This document shows positions 60,521-64,000 of a DNA stretch of 64,000 bases, one piece after another. The stretch is taken from positions 101,579-165,578 of the forward strand of contig NZ_AOMO01000033.1 in the NCBI RefSeq assembly GCF_000338875.1, read 5' to 3'. The translations under genes and the position numbers were made by a program. Numbering within the stretch: the stretch's first letter is position 1; every line of letters starts with the position of its first letter. A model generated the notes under the pieces. That model saw only the letters and a program-made list of their open reading frames with translations. It ran no database searches and was not told where the DNA came from. Origin of the DNA: Vibrio mimicus CAIM 602 (GTDB lineage: Bacteria; Pseudomonadota; Gammaproteobacteria; Enterobacterales; Vibrionaceae).

Positions 60521-60546
60521 AAAAGGCCATTTCGATGGCCTTTTTT
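60521..60546 (+). terminator. Terminator of vexRAB
   Basis: AAAAGGCCAT / ATGGCCTTTT stem with a T run. Confidence 0.88.
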
Positions 60547-60615
60547 ATTGCCTAATCTAACGACATCACCAGCTGAATTGCATAGAATGTTGACAACTTA
60601 ACAGGAGTAATAACT

Positions 60616-60867
60616 ATGTTTGATGCAAAGAAACTCGAGCAGATCGCCAAGCAAATCCATGAAGCCATGCCACAACCCGTGAAAGAACTGGGTGCTGATG
60701 TAGAACAGAAAGTGCGTCAGGTCATTCAAGGCCAACTCAATAAACTGGATGTGGTAAGCCGTGAAGAGTTTGATGTTCAGACCCAAGTTTTATTACGTAC
60801 TCGCCAGAAGCTGACCGAATTAGAACAGAAAATGGCCGAACTCGAAGCCAAGTTAGCAGATAAATAA
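60616..60867 (+). CDS. ubiK: Ubiquinone biosynthesis accessory factor UbiK
   Basis: 83 aa, all-helical and Glu/Lys-rich with a C-terminal coiled coil ([23 protein letters not shown]). This is the BMFP/YqiC family; UbiK assists UbiJ and the late ubiquinone steps under oxygen. The start [16 protein letters not shown] is typical. Monocistronic, preceded by AGGAG, followed by a terminator (60926-60951). Confidence 0.88.
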   Translation: MFDAKKLEQIAKQIHEAMPQPVKELGADVEQKVRQVIQGQLNKLDVVSREEFDVQTQVLLRTRQKLTELEQKMAELEAKLADK

Positions 60868-60925
60868 GCACTAGAGTCATACACTAAACACGTAAGTGCT
60901 CAGTCGCTTAGTGACCCAATAAAGA

Positions 60926-60951
60926 AAGGCTTAGTCATTCGACTAAGCCTT
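60926..60951. terminator. Terminator after ubiK, facing ilvC
   Basis: AAGGCTTAGTC / GACTAAGCCTT stem, 4-base loop; between convergent ubiK and ilvC. Confidence 0.8.
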
Positions 60952-61007
60952 CTTGGTTTTTATTATATTGTGTTGTTGTGCTTGCTTTGGAAAACTAAAT
61001 TAAGGAA

Positions 61008-62492
61008 TTAATCACCCACCGCGATACGCTTCATATCTTTCATATAGCCACGCAATTCTTCGCCAATGTACTCCACTGGATGGTTGCGGATGATGCTGTT
61101 CACTTCGATAAGCGTTGCGTTATCCACTTGATTAGATAGCGCACCCAAACCTTTGCCAATAACATCCGTGCCTACTTTCGGCATGAACTTTTCACGCAGC
61201 AGCGGCACAGCAACATTCGCAAACAGGTAGTTACCGTACTCAGCCGTGTCAGAAATCACCACGTTCATTTCATACAGACGTTTACGAGCCACAGTATTCG
61301 CAATCAGTGGTAACTCATGCAGTGATTCATAGTAAGCGGATTCATCGATGATGCCTGATGCAGTCATTGCTTCAAACGCTAGCTCAACCCCAGCGCGCAC
61401 CATTGCAATCATTAGAATACCGTTGTCAAAGTATTCTTGTTCTGCAATTTTCACATCTGTTGTTGGGTAGTTCTCGAATGCAGTCTCAGCCGTTTCTGCA
61501 CGCCAGCCAAACAGATCTTTATCGTCATTCGCCCAGTCAGCCATCATGGTGCTTGAGAAATGGCCAGAGATGATGTCATCCATATGCTTGTTGTACAGAG
61601 GACGCATCAAATCTTTCAGCTCTTCAGACAACTCAAATGCTCTGATTTTGGCAGGGTTAGAGAGGCGATCCATCATATGCGTGATACCACCAAACTTCAG
61701 TGCTTCAGTCACGGTTTCCCAACCAAATTGTAGAAGCTTACCTGCATAACCAGGATCGATACCATCAGCAACCATCTTCTCGTAACAGACGATAGAACCC
61801 GCTTGCAGCATGCCACACAAAATGGTTTGCTCGCCCATCAGATCAGATTTTACTTCCGCAACAAAAGAAGAAGCCAAACAACCTGCGCGATGGCCACCTG
61901 TTGCAGCTGCCCACGCTTTAGCAATTTCCCAACCTTCACCTTGTGGATCATTTTCTGGGTGAACTGCGATCAGCGTCGGAACACCAAAACCACGTTTATA
62001 TTCTTCACGAACTTCCGTACCAGGGCATTTGGGTGCCACCATCACTACCGTGATGTCTTTACGGATCTGCATGCCCTCTTCAACGATATTAAAACCGTGT
62101 GAGTAACCTAGCGCTGCACCTTGCTTCATCAGTGGCATAACGGCATTAACAACACTGGTATGCTGCTTATCAGGAGTCAGGTTAACCACCAAATCCGCCG
62201 TCGGAATGAGTTGCTCATAACTGCCAACGTTAAAACCATTGTTTTTTGCATTTTTGAATGACTGACGCTGTTCATCAATCGCAGCCTGACGCAAAGCGTA
62301 AGAAACATCTAAACCAGAATCACGCATGTTTAGGCCTTGGTTCAGGCCTTGAGCACCACAGCCCACGATCACCACTTTCTTACCTTTTAGGTAGTCAGCT
62401 TCGGTTGCAAACTCTTCACGCGCCATAAAACGGCAACGACCAAGTTGATCCAACTGTTCACGCAAGTTGAGCGTATTGAAATAATTCGCCAT
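61008..62492 (-). CDS. ilvC: Ketol-acid reductoisomerase (class II)
   Basis: 494 aa, the long class II form with a duplicated knotted C-terminal domain. Converts acetohydroxy acids to dihydroxy acids with NADPH in valine and isoleucine synthesis. NADPH loop [21 protein letters not shown]; metal-binding acidic residues are in the knotted domain ([12 protein letters not shown]). Divergent from ilvY, its activator. Confidence 0.97.
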   Translation of the reverse strand: MANYFNTLNLREQLDQLGRCRFMAREEFATEADYLKGKKVVIVGCGAQGLNQGLNMRDSGLDVSYALRQAAIDEQRQSFKNAKNNGFNVGSYEQLIPTADLVVNLTPDKQHTSVVNAVMPLMKQGAALGYSHGFNIVEEGMQIRKDITVVMVAPKCPGTEVREEYKRGFGVPTLIAVHPENDPQGEGWEIAKAWAAATGGHRAGCLASSFVAEVKSDLMGEQTILCGMLQAGSIVCYEKMVADGIDPGYAGKLLQFGWETVTEALKFGGITHMMDRLSNPAKIRAFELSEELKDLMRPLYNKHMDDIISGHFSSTMMADWANDDKDLFGWRAETAETAFENYPTTDVKIAEQEYFDNGILMIAMVRAGVELAFEAMTASGIIDESAYYESLHELPLIANTVARKRLYEMNVVISDTAEYGNYLFANVAVPLLREKFMPKVGTDVIGKGLGALSNQVDNATLIEVNSIIRNHPVEYIGEELRGYMKDMKRIAVGD

Positions 62493-62601
62493 GTGGGTGC
62501 TCCTTTATAAGTGATTCCGTTAAGTCGGTGCGACGTGACCGAATAAGCTCATACTAAGCCAGAGACAAAATTGCGCAAAGTGATATATTCACAACTAGTT
62601 A

Positions 62602-62616
62602 TTGCAATAAATGCAA
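62602..62616. promoter_or_regulatory. Candidate IlvY operator
   Basis: TTGCAATAAATGCAA, an interrupted palindrome between divergent ilvC and ilvY, 15 bases before the ilvY GTG; a second short palindrome TTGCGCAA lies at 62571-62578. IlvY binds this intergenic region in E. coli; the exact site here is inferred. Confidence 0.5.
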
Positions 62617-62630
62617 CATAGGACTCTTTT

Positions 62631-63527
62631 GTGAACATCAAAACCTTGCAGATATTCATCCATCTTTGTGACTGCAAAAACTTCAGTAAAACGGCGGCGG
62701 CGATGCATCTCAGCCCTTCCGCTCTAAGTCGACAAATACAGAAGCTTGAGCAGGACTTAGGCCACACGCTATTTCTGCGCGATAATCGCAGTGTCGAATT
62801 GACACCAGCCGCTCATCGATTACTTCCTGTCGCGGCACGCATTATTAACGATTGGCGACAACTCACTACTGAACTCAATGACCATAGCCAAGAGCTGCGC
62901 GGTGAGATAAAACTATTCTGTTCCGTTACCGCCAGCTATAGCCATCTACCAGAGTTACTCAGTTCATTTCGCCTCAAACACCCGTATATCGAATTCAAAT
63001 TGCTGACTGGTGATCCTGCGCAAGCGATCGATAAGATTCTGCAAGACGAAGCCGATATTGCGATTTCGGCTATGCCAGAACAACTGCCGAGCCGCATCGA
63101 GTTCGCCACTATCAGCGAGATTCCGTTGTCAGTCATTGCACCGCTTGGGATCAGCAGCTTTGTCGATGAACTACAAAAAGATCAGCCCAATTGGAATGAA
63201 ATTCCGTTTATTGTCCCAGAGTCAGGTACTGCACGAGATAGAGCCAATACTTGGTTTAAGCAGATGAAGATTAAACCCAATATCTACGCCCAGATCGCAG
63301 GGCATGAAGCGATAGTCAGTTTAGTCGCTCTAGGATGTGGGGTAGGGATTGCTCCGGATGTGGTTATCAACAATAGTCCAGTTCGTGAGAAGGTTCAGCG
63401 CTTAAACTTCATGCCGATAAAACCCTTTCAACTAGGTGTTTGTTGTAAACGTTCACAACTAGACAACCCACTTGTCCAAGCTCTGTGGCGGGTTGTTTCT
63501 ATAAAGAAAAGCGTTGTTGATAAATAA
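62631..63527 (+). CDS. ilvY: LysR family activator IlvY
   Basis: 298 aa from GTG 62631 (MNIKTLQIFIHLCDCKNFSKTAAAMHLSPSALSRQIQKLEQDLG), a typical LysR HTH. The C-terminal co-inducer domain has SHLPELLSSFRLKHPYIEF and LVALGCGVGIAPDVVI. IlvY activates ilvC when acetohydroxy acids bind and represses itself. Divergent layout with ilvC supports the identification. Confidence 0.94.
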   Translation: MNIKTLQIFIHLCDCKNFSKTAAAMHLSPSALSRQIQKLEQDLGHTLFLRDNRSVELTPAAHRLLPVAARIINDWRQLTTELNDHSQELRGEIKLFCSVTASYSHLPELLSSFRLKHPYIEFKLLTGDPAQAIDKILQDEADIAISAMPEQLPSRIEFATISEIPLSVIAPLGISSFVDELQKDQPNWNEIPFIVPESGTARDRANTWFKQMKIKPNIYAQIAGHEAIVSLVALGCGVGIAPDVVINNSPVREKVQRLNFMPIKPFQLGVCCKRSQLDNPLVQALWRVVSIKKSVVDK

Positions 63528-63601
63528 AGAACTTTAGAAAAATAGGTTATCGCTACTTTATTGATAACCTAGATATCGAAAATCAAAATTACAGAAATGC
63601 A

Positions 63602-63631
63602 AAAAGGCCGCTGAATTATCAGCGGCCTTTC
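63602..63631 (-). terminator. Terminator of the rrn operon
   Basis: 12-bp stem AAAGGCCGCTGA / TCAGCGGCCTTT followed by T on the minus strand, after tRNA-Ser. Confidence 0.88.
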
Positions 63632-63638
63632 TTAATAG

Positions 63639-63729
63639 TGGCGGAGAGATAGGGATTTGAACCCTAGGATAGCTATTAACCATCGCCGGTTTTCAAGACC
63701 GGTGCTTTCAACCACTCAGCCATCTCTCC
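63639..63729 (-). tRNA. tRNA-Ser (TGA)
   Basis: About 91 nt with encoded CCA and a long variable arm. Anticodon TGA in CTTGAAA; acceptor GGAGAGA / TCTCTCC. It sits after the 5S gene at the 3' end of an rRNA operon. Confidence 0.95.
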
Positions 63730-63776
63730 GCAAATTGTGTGCTAATAGCGTGGTGACACTATCAGCGAGATTAAAA

Positions 63777-63894
63777 GCCTGGCGATGTTCTACTCTCACA
63801 TGGGGAGACCCCACACTACCATCGACGCTGTTTCGTTTCACTTCTGAGTTCGGGATGGAATCAGGTGGGTCCAAAACGCTATGGTCGCCAAGCA
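63777..63894 (-). rRNA. rrf: 5S ribosomal RNA
   Basis: About 118 nt. On the minus strand it begins TGCTTGGCGACCATAGCG and ends CATCGCCAGGC, with the conserved TCCCGAACTCAGAAGTGAAA. It precedes tRNA-Ser and follows 23S in the same operon. Ends are good to a couple of bases. Confidence 0.96.
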
Positions 63895-63985
63895 AATTCT
63901 TAAAATTCGGAAAGCTGTTTTCATTCTCACACACATTCTTATGCGCTTAGCTATTGAGTCCACTACAAAACCCCTTGGGTGTTGT

Positions 63986-64000
63986 ATGGTTAAGCCTCAC
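63986..64000 (-). rRNA. rrl: 23S ribosomal RNA, extreme 3' end (partial)
   Basis: The last bases read on the minus strand, GTGAGGCTTAACCAT, match the conserved 23S 3' terminus. The rest of the gene is beyond the window. The interval 63895-63985 is the 23S-5S spacer. Confidence 0.7.

Overview
The window looks like part of the large chromosome of Vibrio cholerae or a very close relative (V. mimicus or V. metoecus cannot be excluded). The evidence is the gene content and order: LPS-core (wav) genes next to coaD-mutM-rpmG/rpmB-radC; slmA followed by paired lipid A acyltransferases of the LpxL and LpxN type; a ferrichrome fhu locus; a VexR-VexA-VexB efflux operon; a Csr-type regulatory RNA; and an rrn operon end beside ilvY/ilvC. 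It is mostly ordinary core chromosome. I see no prophage, integron, insertion sequence or CRISPR array.

Layout. 1-7.0 kb: LPS core genes, namely a three-gene overlapping operon (nucleotidyltransferase-kinase, nucleotidyltransferase, WavE-like), Kdo kinase, two GT9 heptosyltransferase-like genes and a GT2 glycosyltransferase. 7.1-13.7 kb: coenzyme A synthesis (coaD, coaBC), DNA repair (mutM, radC), ribosomal proteins L33 and L28, and a chemoreceptor. 13.9-19.7 kb: slmA, lpxL/lpxN, pyrE and rph separated by a complete 127-bp ERIC repeat, yicC and a UPF0114 protein. 19.8-23.3 kb: N-acetylmuramic acid catabolism (murP, murQ, murR) with two matching operator-like palindromes. 23.3-29.2 kb: iron-siderophore uptake (fhuB, fhuD, fhuC, fhuA). 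29.5-37.1 kb: a PNPOx-like protein, a DUF3630-type protein, recQ, rarD, ggt, an AraC regulator and a RhtB exporter. 37.1-37.7 kb: a non-coding RNA dense in GGA motifs, with an upstream GacA/UvrY/VarA box and a strong terminator. 37.8-44.7 kb: uvrD, opdA/prlC, rlmJ, gor. 44.8-51.4 kb: a SPOR-like protein and a peptide ABC transporter. 52.1-52.7 kb: five tRNAs (Arg-His-Pro-His-Pro in transcription order). 53.0-63.5 kb: cytochrome c5, rep, vexRAB, ubiK, ilvC and ilvY. 63.6-64.0 kb: tRNA-Ser, 5S rRNA and the last bases of 23S rRNA.

Two window-wide observations matter to a user. First, six genes between 7.6 and 32.2 kb (coaD, slmA, murQ, fhuB, fhuA, recQ) each carry one single-base indel in a short base run that breaks or extends the reading frame, while the other half of the window has none. 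This pattern suits sequencing or assembly error better than six independent pseudogenes, but cannot be settled from the sequence. Second, gor lies only 79 bp from the SPOR-like gene, where seventh-pandemic El Tor strains are known (from memory) to carry the VSP-I island, so the window appears to hold an empty VSP-I site.

I did not find a convincing undescribed system. The most informative non-coding elements are the Csr-type RNA with its upstream activator box, the ERIC element, the MurR and VexR operator candidates, and the tandemly duplicated Pro-His tRNA unit.
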